Shown: positions 33,926-43,037, counted from the first letter of the stretch. The stretch: 64,000 nucleotides of DNA from Novosphingobium sp. EMRT-2 (GCF_005145025.1 NZ_CP039695.1:868001-932000), one strand, 5' to 3'. A program made the numbers and translations. Notes: generated by a model from the letters alone, not told the origin.

Positions 33926-35056
33926 ATGGCGAAGGTTCGTTACGCCGTTTCCGATCGTGGCCGCACGGCTCTCAATGGTCTTTATGCGTCTATCGCCCGG
34001 CTCAACAACGCGCATGGCGTGCGCGAGGAATTCTCGCTGTCCCCCACCGCCGAACAGCGGTTGGAGGACATGCAGCGCGAACAGATCGGCTTCCTCTCCC
34101 GCATCAACATGCCCACGGTTCGCGATCTGATCGGCGAAGTCATCGGGCTCGGCGCGGAAGACATGATCGCGAGCCGCGTTTCCGATGCCAACCTGCCGCG
34201 CAAGCCGGCATACATCGGCCAGATGGATGATCGCGAATGGCGGCTCTACACCACGCTGTTCGACAGCAAGATCAAGTGGCAACTGATCGACACCTGGTCG
34301 AAGTTCCCGAACTTCGCCCAGCGCTATGCCGCGCACGTCGCGCGCTCCGTTGGCCTTAGCCGGATCTCGGTGGGCTGGAACGGCACCAGCGCGGCGGCGG
34401 ATACCAACCGGATCGCCAATCCGCTGGGTCAGGATGTCAACATCGGTTGGCTTCAGAAACTGCGGCTTGAACGTGCCGACCACGTCATGGGTCGCAACAC
34501 GGTCACCGCCGGCGGCGTCACCACCGCCACGGGCACGGCCAAGCCGATCTACATCGGCCCGAACGCGGACACCGCCGATGGCGATTACAAGAACGTCGAT
34601 GCGCTGGCCTATGACCTGATCGCGGGCATGCCAAGCTGGGCGCGCAGTTCCACCGATCTGGTCTGCATCGTCAGTCAGGATCTGGTGGATGAGAAGTACT
34701 TCCCGATGATCAACCGCCCGGTTTCGGACGTGATCGACGGGGACCGCGCCACCAGCGACCAGAAGGTCAGCGATATCGTGATGTCCGCCAAGCAGATCGG
34801 TGGCCGCCCGGCGGCGATCGTGCCCAAGTTCCCCGAAGGCACGATGCTGATCACCTCGCTTGGTCAGGCCAACGCATCCGATTCCAGCAACCTTTCCCTT
34901 TACATGCAGGAGGGATCGCGCCGCCGTTACATCCGCGATGAGCCGGAAAACATGGCCAGCCTGGTGGACTACAACAGCTGCAACGAAGGCTACGTCATCG
35001 AAGACACCGACTTCGCCGTGATGGCCGAAAACATCACCTTCGGCGAACGGCCCTAA
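33926..35056 (+). CDS. N: Major capsid protein, P2 GpN family
   Basis: The 376-residue protein begins MAKVRYAVSDRGRTALNGLYASIARLNN. Family landmarks are EQRLEDMQREQIGFLSRINMPTV near the start, GWNGTSAAADT in the middle, and DEPENMASLVDYNSCNEGYVIEDTDFAVMAENI at the end. It forms the HK97-fold icosahedral shell after GpO-guided assembly and N-terminal cleavage. Gene order O-N-M-L is that of P2. Confidence 0.95.
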   Translation: MAKVRYAVSDRGRTALNGLYASIARLNNAHGVREEFSLSPTAEQRLEDMQREQIGFLSRINMPTVRDLIGEVIGLGAEDMIASRVSDANLPRKPAYIGQMDDREWRLYTTLFDSKIKWQLIDTWSKFPNFAQRYAAHVARSVGLSRISVGWNGTSAAADTNRIANPLGQDVNIGWLQKLRLERADHVMGRNTVTAGGVTTATGTAKPIYIGPNADTADGDYKNVDALAYDLIAGMPSWARSSTDLVCIVSQDLVDEKYFPMINRPVSDVIDGDRATSDQKVSDIVMSAKQIGGRPAAIVPKFPEGTMLITSLGQANASDSSNLSLYMQEGSRRRYIRDEPENMASLVDYNSCNEGYVIEDTDFAVMAENITFGERP

Positions 35057-35152
35057 CACATTCACGAGGGCGACGATCGGGCTACCTGCCGGGACCGGTG
35101 GCAACCCGTAGCCAATGCGAAAAAGGGGATGGTCCCGTGTCCCCTCTCCTGC

Positions 35153-35194
35153 CCCCGCCGGAAACCTGCCCTTGGTGCAGTCAGCCGGCGGGGG
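35153..35194 (+). promoter_or_regulatory. Hairpin in the leader between N and M
   Basis: CCCCGCCGG and CCGGCGGGG can form a 9-bp stem with a loop of about 23 bases in the 184-base gap after the capsid gene. There is no T-run after it. It may partly stop or stabilise transcript so that capsid message exceeds that of later genes; this is inference. Confidence 0.4.
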
Positions 35195-35240
35195 AAAGGT
35201 TCCCCAAATCTGGGAAGCCCCGCCCCAAGGAACCCTGAAG

Positions 35241-36011
35241 ATGGCCCTTTCCCCGTTCCGCCGCCACCAGATGCACGTCAACGCGCTGATCAGCGGCACC
35301 ATCGTCGCGGCCACCACCACCGCCGCCCCGGAAGAACCCGCGCCCGATACGCCGCAGGGGCAGGAATACGCCGCCCTGCGCGTGCTGCTGCACGAAAACC
35401 TGCGTCAGTTGCAGGACATCGCCAGCCACGAAGCCCGCGTGCCGAAGAAGCGGGAATTCGCGGCGGCTTTCACGCCGTGGATCGAAGGCGTGCTGGAAGC
35501 GGGTGAAGCCGGCCAGGCCGCGCAGGATGAAATCCTGCTGGTGAACATGATCTGGGCGATCGACTATCGCGACATCGACTATGCGCTGAAGATCGGCGCG
35601 CACGCGGTGCGCCACAACCTGGTGATGCCAGCGCCCTTCACCCGCACCGTGGCTTGCTTCCTCGCCGAAGACATCGCCACCGTCGCGCTTGCCACCGCCG
35701 AAGCGGTCACCCATGCCCAGCTTCTGGCCCTGCTCGATCTGGTGACCGGCCGGGACATGCCCGATCCCGTCATGGCCAAGCTGCACAAGGCCATCGGCCG
35801 CAGCTTCCGCGCCATGGCCGATGCCTTCGATCCCACGGCGGACAGCGCGCCATCGGGCGGCAAGGCGGCCTACCTTTCCGCCGCGATCGAACACTTCGCC
35901 CGCGCCCTCGCGCTCGACAAGAACGCCGGCGTCAAGAAGGACATCGAACGCGCGCAGACCGAACTGAAGAAGGCGGCGCCATCTGATCCCGATCAGGCGC
36001 CGACGGAATAA
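35241..36011 (+). CDS. M: Phage terminase small (endonuclease) subunit, P2 GpM family
   Basis: The protein has 256 residues from ATG 35241 (MALSPFRRHQMHV). The body (YAALRVLLHENLRQLQDIASHEARVPKKREFAAAFTPWIEGVLEAG, then NMIWAIDYRDIDYALKIGAHAVRHNLVMP) is typical of GpM, which with GpP cuts the cos site and starts packaging. An alanine-rich insert (TTTAAPEEPAPDTPQ) near the start is a family-variable part. It is in the capsid operon. Confidence 0.92.
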   Translation: MALSPFRRHQMHVNALISGTIVAATTTAAPEEPAPDTPQGQEYAALRVLLHENLRQLQDIASHEARVPKKREFAAAFTPWIEGVLEAGEAGQAAQDEILLVNMIWAIDYRDIDYALKIGAHAVRHNLVMPAPFTRTVACFLAEDIATVALATAEAVTHAQLLALLDLVTGRDMPDPVMAKLHKAIGRSFRAMADAFDPTADSAPSGGKAAYLSAAIEHFARALALDKNAGVKKDIERAQTELKKAAPSDPDQAPTE

Positions 36012-36122
36012 TCGACAAGCTCCGCCCCACGGCGCTCGGGGGGCGGACGGTTCGGAGCGAAGCCGCTTGCGGCCCTCGCTCCCGCCCCGTCCTCACCCCC
36101 CGAAAACATCAAGGGAACCAGC

Positions 36123-36614
36123 ATGAGCGGCCTCATTTCCTCGCCCGTCCCCGCGCCCGATCCGAACGGCGCGCAGGTTGTGGCCGATGGCTGGTTCCCC
36201 CCGATCGGCGTGGCCGCCATCCGCGATGCGGTGCCGCTGGGCGGCCACACGGTCACCAACCCGCGCCTTGTCATGGCGATCGAGGGCGGGATGCTCCACG
36301 CCTTCCGCGAACTGGCGGACTGGCGAACGGCGCGCGTGCTGGAAGGCGCCGCCGCGCTGGCCGACGTGACGACGGACACCATCAATGGCCAGAACCGCGC
36401 CGTGCGCCTGTGGACCCGCATGGTCTATTACTTCGCTGCCGCCGAACTGGCGGGCGAACATCCGGACATCGCCGCCACCGATCAGGGCATTGACCGCGCC
36501 GCCGAACGCGCCGTGGCCGGCGACGAATTCCGCCGCCTGGCGCTGGCCGCCGGCGCCGATCTGCTCTCGATCGGCGGCCCGCCCGTGCAGCGCAATCGGG
36601 TGGAACTGCTATGA
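36123..36614 (+). CDS. L: Head completion/stabilization protein, P2 GpL family
   Basis: The 163-residue protein has WFPPIGVAAIRDAVPLGGHTVTNPRLVMAIEGGMLHAFREL in its first half and VRLWTRMVYYFAAAELAGEHPDIAATDQGIDRA in the second, the GpL pattern. It binds the head-tail connector after packaging. The next gene starts on its stop (ATGA). Confidence 0.9.
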   Translation: MSGLISSPVPAPDPNGAQVVADGWFPPIGVAAIRDAVPLGGHTVTNPRLVMAIEGGMLHAFRELADWRTARVLEGAAALADVTTDTINGQNRAVRLWTRMVYYFAAAELAGEHPDIAATDQGIDRAAERAVAGDEFRRLALAAGADLLSIGGPPVQRNRVELL

Positions 36615-36841
36615 GCGCGCCCACCGGCTTCACGAACGAAGAACTGGTGATCCTTTCCTTGACCGCCGCCGTCTGGAATCGGTTCATCGCGCTGCCTTTG
36701 CTGCACACCGACGACATTCCCGAATTTCGCGCCAAGATGCATGATCTGCAGCGCATCATCATCGGGCGGGTCGGGCAAAGGGAACTGGCGAAAAACGATG
36801 TCGCGGACCTGCTGATGGTCCTGTCGGAGCAAACCCCATGA
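36611..36841 (+). CDS. Small hypothetical phage protein between L and X
   Basis: The 76-residue protein overlaps gene L upstream and gene X downstream by ATGA, so it is surely translated with them. It is largely helical (TNEELVILSLTAAVWNRFIALPLLH, then FRAKMHDLQRIIIGRVGQREL). No counterpart in P2 itself comes to mind. A small structural or assembly role is likely from its place in the head-to-tail junction genes. Confidence 0.75.
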   Translation: MSAPTGFTNEELVILSLTAAVWNRFIALPLLHTDDIPEFRAKMHDLQRIIIGRVGQRELAKNDVADLLMVLSEQTP

Positions 36842-37050
36842 CCGTCGCCACCTCCCGCCAGGGCGAAACCGTGGACGCCGTCTGCTGGCGCGTGCTGGGG
36901 CGGACGGCGGCGGTCACCGAACAGGTGCTGGAAATGAACCGGGGCCTTGCCGAACTCGGGCCGATCCTGCCCGCCGGCACGCAACTGACCCTGCCCGATC
37001 CCGCCACCGCCGCGCCCGAACAGCGCGATACCGTGCAGCTTTGGAGCTGA
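36838..37050 (+). CDS. X: Tail protein X, P2 GpX family
   Basis: The 70-residue LysM-like protein contains the family core GETVDAVCWRVLGRTAAVTEQVLEMNRGLAELGPILPAGTQLTLP. GpX is a tail-assembly component. The start overlaps the previous stop. Size and sequence are standard. Confidence 0.92.
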   Translation: MTVATSRQGETVDAVCWRVLGRTAAVTEQVLEMNRGLAELGPILPAGTQLTLPDPATAAPEQRDTVQLWS

Positions 37051-37053
37051 CCC

Positions 37054-37554
37054 GTGCGCAAGCTGAATTCCCTGCGCGCCGCCATCGAACAGGCGGTGCC
37101 CGAACTGGCGCAGAACCCGGCCAACCTGCGCATCTGGGTGGATCGCGGCACCGTGGCCGCCACGCTCACCACCGGCGGGGGTATGACCTTCGCTTATCGC
37201 GCCAACGTGCTGATCATGGAGATGACGGCCGACCTCTCCGTTGTCACCCACGCGCTCACCACATGGCTGCGCGTGGAACAGCCCGACCGGCTGATCCCCG
37301 GCACCGAAGGCTTGAGCTTCGAAGTGGACGTGCTGACCAACAAGGTGGTGGACGTGCTGCTTCAGGTGGACCTGAAGGAAAGCGTCACCGCCACGCCCAA
37401 CGAAGATGGCTCTATCGCGCTGGCCTACCTGCCCGAACCTGATCCGCTGTTCGATGATTTCGGCAGCGCCGGCCCCGCCGATCCTCCGCCGCCGCTTACC
37501 GCCGTGGGGCAGGAAGGCGAAGGCTGGCTGGCCGCCATCGACGGCCAGATGTGA
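37054..37554 (+). CDS. R: Tail completion protein, P2 GpR family
   Basis: The 166-residue protein starts at a GTG three bases after X (MRKLNSLRAAIEQAVPELAQNPANLRIWVDRG). The region YRANVLIMEMTADLSVVTHALTTWLRVEQPD is the GpR core. It caps the tail for joining to the head. A proline-rich C-terminal part (PADPPPPLTAV) is lineage-specific. Confidence 0.9.
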   Translation: MRKLNSLRAAIEQAVPELAQNPANLRIWVDRGTVAATLTTGGGMTFAYRANVLIMEMTADLSVVTHALTTWLRVEQPDRLIPGTEGLSFEVDVLTNKVVDVLLQVDLKESVTATPNEDGSIALAYLPEPDPLFDDFGSAGPADPPPPLTAVGQEGEGWLAAIDGQM

Positions 37555-37557
37555 TCG

Positions 37558-38037
37558 ATGGCCGAAGACCTGCAAAAGCTGGATGAATGGTTCGGCCGCA
37601 TCCTGCGTGGCCTGTCCCCGTCCGAACGGATCGCCGCCGCGCGCAAGCTGGGTATGGGGCTGCGCAAGTCCAACACCGCCCGCATCGCGAAGAACGTGGA
37701 GCCGGAAGGCGATCCCATGGCGCGGCGCAAGGCCCGCTATGACCGGCTTGGCAAGCTGCGCCAGAAGGCCGGCGCGCTGATGTTCCGGGGGCTGCGCAAG
37801 GGCGAACACTGGAAGGTGGACGCCACCGCCGATGGCGTGGAAATCCGCCCGGCCAACGGACTGATCGATCGGATCGCATCGAACAACCAGTTCGGCGAAG
37901 TGGTCACCGTGGGCCGCCTGCGCAACCGCCGCCGCATCCGCGCCAAGTATCCCGAACGCCACCTGCTGGGCTTTGCGCCGGACGATGAACGGCTCGCTAT
38001 CGATATCGCCGCGGACATGCTCGATCCGGACCGCTGA
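37558..38037 (+). CDS. S: Phage virion morphogenesis (tail completion) protein, P2 GpS family
   Basis: The 159-residue protein begins MAEDLQKLDEWFGRILRGLSPSERIAAARKLGMGLRKSNTARIAKN, which is the GpS family start. It then has MARRKARYDRLGKLRQKAGALMFRGLRKG and the end RIRAKYPERHLLGFAPDDERLAIDIAADML. It completes the tail together with GpR. It is the last gene before dyad repeat copy 3. Confidence 0.92.
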   Translation: MAEDLQKLDEWFGRILRGLSPSERIAAARKLGMGLRKSNTARIAKNVEPEGDPMARRKARYDRLGKLRQKAGALMFRGLRKGEHWKVDATADGVEIRPANGLIDRIASNNQFGEVVTVGRLRNRRRIRAKYPERHLLGFAPDDERLAIDIAADMLDPDR

Positions 38038-38050
38038 CGCCGCCGCCACC

Positions 38051-38071
38051 GGGTAACGCGCCCCGTTACCC
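38051..38071 (+). promoter_or_regulatory. Dyad repeat copy 3 of 5, before J
   Basis: GGGTAACG-CGCCC-CGTTACCC, 14 bases after the S stop and 45 bases before the J start. Confidence 0.75.
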
Positions 38072-38116
38072 GCGCGCGCACTCGATCGGGCGCGGGAGGC
38101 CGGGCAAGCCGGCCCC

Positions 38117-39031
38117 ATGCCCATCGCATCAGACAGCTTTACCGGGGTTGACCTCTCCCGCCTGCCCGCGCCCAGCGTGGTGGAGGAGCTGGACTTCGAA
38201 ACGATCCTTGCCGCCAACCTCGCGTGGTTCACCACCGCGATCGAGGCCGAAGGCGGTTCGTTCGATGCCACGGTGAAATCCGATCCGGTGGTTCTGGCCA
38301 TCCACCTGTTCAGCTACCGCGAAATGATCCTGCGCCAACGTTCAAACGATGTGGCCCGCGCCGTGATGGTGGCCTACGCCGAAGACGCCGATCTGGACAA
38401 TCTGGGCGCGCTGTTCGGCGTCGAACGCTTCATCATCACCCCGGCCGATCCGCTGACCGGCACTGACGATGTGCTGGAAAGCGATGACGATTTCCGCCGC
38501 CGCATCGTTCTCGCGCCCGAAGGCTATTCGGTGGCCGGGCCGGAAGGGGCCTACATCTTCCACGCCCTCTCCGCCGATGCGGACGTGATCGACGCATCGG
38601 CCACCAGCCCCGATCCCGGCGAAGTGGTGGTCACCGTGCTTTCGCGCAGTGGAGACGGCACGCCCGCGCCCGCCGTGCTGGCGGCGGTGGAAGCGCGGCT
38701 GACCGATGACAACGTGCGGCCGATGACCGATCACGTCACCGTGCAGGCGGCGGACATCGTGGATTACGCGGTAGAGGCCACGCTCACCTTCTTCGCCGGC
38801 CCGGATCGCGCCATCGTGCTGGCGCTCGCCCAATCGCGCCTCGCCACCTATCAGGCCAACGCGCGCCGCCTGGGCCGCGACGTGACGCGCGCGGGCATCA
38901 TCGCCGCCTTGTGCCCCGAAGGCGTGCAGAACGTGGAGCTGGCCAGCCCGCCCGCCGATATCCCGATCACGCGCCAACAGGCGGGCAACTGCACCGGCGT
39001 GACGATCACCGATGGAGGCGTGGGCGAATGA
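38117..39031 (+). CDS. J: Baseplate assembly protein, P2 GpJ family
   Basis: The 304-residue protein has the baseplate wedge pattern: DLSRLPAPSVVEELDFETILAANLAWF near the start, LRQRSNDVARAVMVAYAEDADLDNLGALFGVER, then DDDFRRRIVLAPEGYSVAGPEGAYIFHALSADADVIDA. It forms part of the six wedges of the contractile-tail baseplate. It overlaps gene I (ATGA). In P2 this gene follows V and W; here it comes before them. Confidence 0.95.
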   Translation: MPIASDSFTGVDLSRLPAPSVVEELDFETILAANLAWFTTAIEAEGGSFDATVKSDPVVLAIHLFSYREMILRQRSNDVARAVMVAYAEDADLDNLGALFGVERFIITPADPLTGTDDVLESDDDFRRRIVLAPEGYSVAGPEGAYIFHALSADADVIDASATSPDPGEVVVTVLSRSGDGTPAPAVLAAVEARLTDDNVRPMTDHVTVQAADIVDYAVEATLTFFAGPDRAIVLALAQSRLATYQANARRLGRDVTRAGIIAALCPEGVQNVELASPPADIPITRQQAGNCTGVTITDGGVGE

Positions 39032-39576
39032 ACGCGCCGCTTGTCCCCCCGGTGGTCACCGCGCTGGAACGCGCGCTCGATCTGCTGGCGCAGATCCGCA
39101 TCGGCGCGATCGACACGCCCTTCCGCGAAATCTGGTCGCCCCAGCAATGCCCCGAAAACGTGCTGCCGTGGCTGGCTTGGGGTCTTTCGATCGACCAGTG
39201 GGATTCCGCCTGGCCGCTCAACATCCGCCGCGCCCGCGTGGCCTCTGCCATCGCCATCCAGCGGCGCAAGGGCACGCGGAAATCGGTGACCGATGTGGTC
39301 AACAGCTTCGGCGGCAACGTCGCCATCCGCGAATGGTGGGAAAAGACGCCACCGGCCACGCCGCATACCTTCTCCCTCACCGTCTCGCTGGGCGGGCAGA
39401 GCGATGCCGTGCCCGGCCCGGATTTCATCGAGGCGGTGATTTCCGAAGTCGCCCGCACCAAGCCGGCGCGATCCCATTTCGATTTCACCGTGGGCCTTTC
39501 GGCGCGCGGGCGCATCGGCCTGCGGGCCATGGGCCGCGCCGCCACTTATGCCCGCCTGCCCTGTATCGCCGCCTGA
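39028..39576 (+). CDS. I: Tail protein I, P2 GpI family
   Basis: The 182-residue protein has the signature LPWLAWGLSIDQWDSAWPLNIRRARVASAIAIQRRKGTRKSVTDVV, typical of GpI. It joins the baseplate wedge to the tail fibre. The start overlaps the J stop. The next gene is the fibre H, as in P2. Confidence 0.93.
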   Translation: MNAPLVPPVVTALERALDLLAQIRIGAIDTPFREIWSPQQCPENVLPWLAWGLSIDQWDSAWPLNIRRARVASAIAIQRRKGTRKSVTDVVNSFGGNVAIREWWEKTPPATPHTFSLTVSLGGQSDAVPGPDFIEAVISEVARTKPARSHFDFTVGLSARGRIGLRAMGRAATYARLPCIAA

Positions 39577-39591
39577 TCCGGAGCCGCCCCC

Positions 39592-41232
39592 ATGGCCTTC
39601 ACCATCACGATCACCAACGCCGGGCGCGCCGCCATCGTCAACGCGCAAAACACCGGCACCGCCCCGGTCACCATCGCGCAGATCGGCCTGTCCGCCACCG
39701 CGATCGTGCCCGCGCCCACGATGACGGCGCTGGCCGGCGAACTGAAGCGCACCGGCTCCATCGCCGGGGACGTGGTGGCGGACGATACCATCCACGTCAC
39801 CGCGATGGACGAAAGCGCCGATGTCTATTCGCTGCGCGCCTTCGGCCTCTATCTGGCGGATGGCACCCTGTTCGCCATCTATGGCCAGGCCGCGCCGATC
39901 CTCGAAAAGGTTGCCGCCTCGATCGCGCTGCTTTCGATCGACGTGATCTTCGCGGATATCGATGCTGCCTCGATCACCTTCGGCGATGCCAGCTTCATCA
40001 ACCCGCCCGCCACCACCGAACGGCAGGGCGTGGTGGAGCTGGCCACCGTGGCCGAAGCGCAAGCCGGCATCGATGCCCTGCGCGCCCTGACGCCCGCCGC
40101 CGCCAAGGCCGCCATTCTTGGCTGGCTGCTGGCGCAGGACGGATCGGGCAGCGGCCTCGACGCCGATCTGCTCGATGGGCAGCACGGGACGTACTACACC
40201 AACATCCCCGCCCGGCTTGGCTACACCCCGCTGAACAAGGCCGGCGATACCGCAACCGGGTCCATCATTGTCCAGGCCGGCGCGGCGCGCGCCGGCCTGT
40301 TCAGCACGGGCGACATCGGCGCGGATCGGGGCAACGGCAGCGGCGTGCTACTGCTGGGCGATAGCGGCAACCGCTACCTGTTTTGCGACGGCAACCGCTA
40401 CGTGCTCAACGGTGCGGAACTCTATGCCGGTGTCACGAACTCGCTGGTCTGGAACTCTGGCAACGACGGTTCCGGCTCCGGCCTCGACGCCGATCTGCTC
40501 GATGGGCAGCACGGCAGCTACTACACCAACATCCCGGCCCGCCTTGGCTACACGCCCGCGAACAGGGCAGGCGATACGTTCACCGGCGCGGTCTTTTCAC
40601 CCAGCTTTTCCGTCAGTGGCGCGCCGAACAGCTATCTTTCGCATGTCGATGGCAACTTGGTCCTAAGCGGCGACGGCAACGACTATGTGCTTTACGATAG
40701 AGCCGCGAACATCTGGTACACGGTCGTTGGTGGCGTCGGGCAAACGTGGACCGGCGCTGACGGCCTGGTCAACGCCCGCGTGGGCTTTCTGGCGGGCGGC
40801 AACACCGTCTGGCATGCCGGTAACGACGGCGCGGGCTCCGGCCTCGATGCCGATCTGTGGCGCGGCAAGACGCCGGCGCAGCACATCGCGGACTATCACA
40901 CGTCCGGCAGCAACGCGAACGGGCAGTGGCGCAAATACCCGGACGGGGCCGGCGGCTTCGTGCTGGAACAATGGGGCACGGTGGACCTCGGCACCGGCTT
41001 CAACGTCCAGTACGCGGACGTAACCTTCCCGGTCCCGTTCTCCGCCGCCGCGCCCATCCACATCTCGGGCAACGGCAACAAGGGCGCGAACGCGGGCTGG
41101 AACGTGTGCGTGGTCTGCTTCGACGATCCCACCACGCTCGGTTCGCGGATCACCGCCGACAGCGCGAAGGCGGACCAGTATTTCAACCGCGTCGTCACCG
41201 TGCGCTGGCGCGCCGTTGGCAAGGCGCCGTGA
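39592..41232 (+). CDS. H: Tail fibre protein, P2 GpH-like
   Basis: In this 546-residue protein, the first 150 residues (MAFTITITNAGRAAIVNAQNTGTAPVTIAQIGL and on) are the conserved fibre N-terminus that docks on the baseplate. Three near-identical repeats follow (SGLDADLLDGQHG-YYTNIPARLGYTP, about 40141, 40465 and, in shorter form, 40829), the common DLLDGQ fibre repeat. The C-terminal tip (WRKYPDGAGGFVLEQWGTVDLGTGFNVQYADVTFPVPFSAA) is the tail-fibre receptor-binding fold of many phages. Repeats at DNA level allow length variation. Confidence 0.9.
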   Translation: MAFTITITNAGRAAIVNAQNTGTAPVTIAQIGLSATAIVPAPTMTALAGELKRTGSIAGDVVADDTIHVTAMDESADVYSLRAFGLYLADGTLFAIYGQAAPILEKVAASIALLSIDVIFADIDAASITFGDASFINPPATTERQGVVELATVAEAQAGIDALRALTPAAAKAAILGWLLAQDGSGSGLDADLLDGQHGTYYTNIPARLGYTPLNKAGDTATGSIIVQAGAARAGLFSTGDIGADRGNGSGVLLLGDSGNRYLFCDGNRYVLNGAELYAGVTNSLVWNSGNDGSGSGLDADLLDGQHGSYYTNIPARLGYTPANRAGDTFTGAVFSPSFSVSGAPNSYLSHVDGNLVLSGDGNDYVLYDRAANIWYTVVGGVGQTWTGADGLVNARVGFLAGGNTVWHAGNDGAGSGLDADLWRGKTPAQHIADYHTSGSNANGQWRKYPDGAGGFVLEQWGTVDLGTGFNVQYADVTFPVPFSAAAPIHISGNGNKGANAGWNVCVVCFDDPTTLGSRITADSAKADQYFNRVVTVRWRAVGKAP

Positions 41233-41271
41233 TCCCGCCGCTCATCCCCGACCCCCGCAAAGGAACCCGTC

Positions 41272-41514
41272 ATGAAGACCACCATCGGCAAGTTCGACGC
41301 CAAGACCAACACCGTTCCGGTCACCTTCGTCCACGCCGGCGTCACCCACCGCCGCGCCGTCAACGCGTGCCTCACCAGCGAAGGCAAATACGACAAGGCA
41401 GCCACCGAAGCCCGCGTGGCCGAAGTGGCGGCCGGCGTGGGACACAAGATCGCGATCGGCGCGATCACCAATCCCCCGCCCGCCCCCGAACTGCCGGAAG
41501 AACCCGCGCCGTGA
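41272..41514 (+). CDS. Small hypothetical protein after tail fibre
   Basis: The 80-residue protein (MKTTIGKFDAKTNTVPVTFVHAGVTHRRAVNACL, then KAATEARVAEVAAGVGHKIAIGAI) starts after AAAGGAA and ends in a P/E-rich tail. It sits where fibre-assembly chaperones are often found, but no chaperone family was recognised. It overlaps the holin gene. Confidence 0.65.
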   Translation: MKTTIGKFDAKTNTVPVTFVHAGVTHRRAVNACLTSEGKYDKAATEARVAEVAAGVGHKIAIGAITNPPPAPELPEEPAP

Positions 41515-41735
41515 CGCCCGCCGCCGCGCTGCGCGCCGTGCGCGCCCACCTCGAAGACATGCCGGACGGCCTCAAGCACCTGTTCGATGCCATTTCACTC
41601 ACCGCCTTGCTGGGGAGCGTGATCGACGTGCTGCCGGCCATCGCCACGCTTCTGACCATCATCTGGACTGTGATCAGGATCTTCGAAACCACCACGGTCC
41701 AGCGCCTGCTACGCCGAAAGGAACCGGTCGAATGA
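41511..41735 (+). CDS. Probable holin
   Basis: The 74-residue protein starts at a GTG overlapping the previous stop. One clear hydrophobic helix (ALLGSVIDVLPAIATLLTIIWTVIRIF) is followed by a basic tail (RLLRRKEPVE). The position directly before the lysozyme gene, with which it overlaps, makes it the holin that opens the inner membrane. Only one firm membrane segment is seen, so the class is uncertain. Confidence 0.7.
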   Translation: MTPAAALRAVRAHLEDMPDGLKHLFDAISLTALLGSVIDVLPAIATLLTIIWTVIRIFETTTVQRLLRRKEPVE

Positions 41736-42349
41736 GCGCCCCCGATCCCCGCCAGACCGATCCCAGAAAGCCGATCTTCGATGCGGTGCGCGCCGCCGCG
41801 CGGCCCGGCCTGTTCAACGATCCCGGCCATGTGCTGGCGCTCGACAACCTGCTCGATGCCTTCGGCGTCGGCCGCCCCGCCGCGCCTGCCGTGCGCCGCA
41901 TCAACGGCGCCGGCGTGGCCATCATCAAGCATTTCGAAGGGTTGAAGCTGAAGGCCTACAAGTGCCCTGCCGGAATCTGGACGATCGGCTATGGCCACAC
42001 CGGCCCCGATGTCGTGCCCGGCCTGGTCATTACCGAAGCCCGCGCGGATGCGCTGCTGGCGGCGGACCTTGCCCGGTTCGAAGCCGGCGTCGCCCGCCTC
42101 GCCCCCGTCACCACCGACAACCAGTTTTCCGCGTTGGTCAGCTTCGCCTTCAACGTGGGGCTGGACGAGGATGACGACACCATCGCCGAAGGGCTGGGCG
42201 ACAGCACGCTGCTGCGCAAGCACAACGCCGGCGATTACGAAGGCGCGGCGCGCGAATTCGCCAAGTGGAACAAGGCCAACGGCGTGGTCCTCTCCGGCCT
42301 CGACCGTCGCCGCGCGATGGAGGCCGATCTCTATCGGCGCGCCGCATGA
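41732..42349 (+). CDS. Phage lysozyme (endolysin), glycoside hydrolase 24
   Basis: The 205-residue protein has a roughly 60-residue N-terminal part without a signal peptide, followed by the T4-type lysozyme domain: catalytic Glu in IIKHFEGLKLKAY, then CPAGIWTIGYGHTGPD, where the T4 Asp20 position is Cys as in many phage lysozymes and the Thr is kept. FSALVSFAFNVG is the second landmark. It cleaves murein glycan strands after holin release. Confidence 0.92.
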   Translation: MSAPDPRQTDPRKPIFDAVRAAARPGLFNDPGHVLALDNLLDAFGVGRPAAPAVRRINGAGVAIIKHFEGLKLKAYKCPAGIWTIGYGHTGPDVVPGLVITEARADALLAADLARFEAGVARLAPVTTDNQFSALVSFAFNVGLDEDDDTIAEGLGDSTLLRKHNAGDYEGAAREFAKWNKANGVVLSGLDRRRAMEADLYRRAA

Positions 42350-42696
42350 TCCGCCTGTTCGAAAGCTGGCCGCCGAAAGACTGGCGCGCGCTGGTGGCGC
42401 TGGTCGGTTCCATCCTGGGCGCGGTGGTGCTCACCGCCTTCGTCTGGTGGACCGTGGCCGCGCTGCTGCCCGCCGGGCGCTGGTCCGTTTCCAGCGAGGC
42501 CGAACGGGTCATCACCATCCGCTGGGTGCTGTGGATCGCCGTGGGCGCCATCGCCGTGGTGCTGGTGGGCCTTGGCATGGCGATCAACCGCCGCAGCTTC
42601 CGGGGCAAGCTCGGCTCGGCCGAAGTGGGCTTTGACGGCGGGGAAGATGCCGCCCCGCCGAAGGACATTCCACCCCCTCCCCTTCCGGAAAGGTAG
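42346..42696 (+). CDS. Two-helix membrane protein of the lysis cassette
   Basis: The 116-residue protein has its start overlapping the lysozyme stop (ATGA). Two membrane helices (ALVALVGSILGAVVLTAFVWWTVAALL and WVLWIAVGAIAVVLVGLGMAI) are followed by an acidic, proline-rich cytoplasmic or periplasmic tail. It could be a second holin or an antiholin, as its topology and place fit. No named family was recognised. Confidence 0.65.
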   Translation: MIRLFESWPPKDWRALVALVGSILGAVVLTAFVWWTVAALLPAGRWSVSSEAERVITIRWVLWIAVGAIAVVLVGLGMAINRRSFRGKLGSAEVGFDGGEDAAPPKDIPPPPLPER

Positions 42697-42704
42697 GAAC
42701 TGCC

Positions 42705-43037
42705 ATGCTTGCCCGCATCGCCACCCTGATCGGCCTGCCCCGCTGGGCCGCCACCCTGATCCTGATCTTGCTGGCGATTGCCGTGCTGGCGGGCGGCACG
42801 GCGGCGGTGGTTTCCGCCGTCAACCGCCACGATGCCGCCCAGCGAGCCGCCGGGGCCGACAGCCAGCGCGCGGACGATCAATCCGCCATCATCATCCGAA
42901 CGGAGAACGCCAATGCCGCCCGTGAAGACGTGCGCGATCCTCGCAATCGCGCTGCTTATGACCAGTGCCTGCGGTCAGCCCGAACGCCCGCGAACTGCCA
43001 GCGATTCCTGCCTGATCTTCCGCCGGATCAGCATTGA
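42705..43037 (+). CDS. Probable inner-membrane spanin (Rz-like)
   Basis: The 110-residue protein has one N-terminal membrane helix (WAATLILILLAIAVLAGGTAAVVSAV) and then a charged, helical periplasmic part (NRHDAAQRAAGADSQRADDQSAIIIRTENANAAREDV) suited to coiled-coil formation. A lipoprotein gene overlaps it in another frame, the classic Rz/Rz1 arrangement. It would disrupt the outer membrane in the last lysis step. Confidence 0.7.
   Translation: MLARIATLIGLPRWAATLILILLAIAVLAGGTAAVVSAVNRHDAAQRAAGADSQRADDQSAIIIRTENANAAREDVRDPRNRAAYDQCLRSARTPANCQRFLPDLPPDQH

Noticed and set aside
39592..41232. Repeats in the tail-fibre gene as a possible CRISPR array
   Set aside because: There are only three copies, in frame and coding for the DLLDGQ fibre repeat. 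There is no uniform spacer length and no cas gene in the window.
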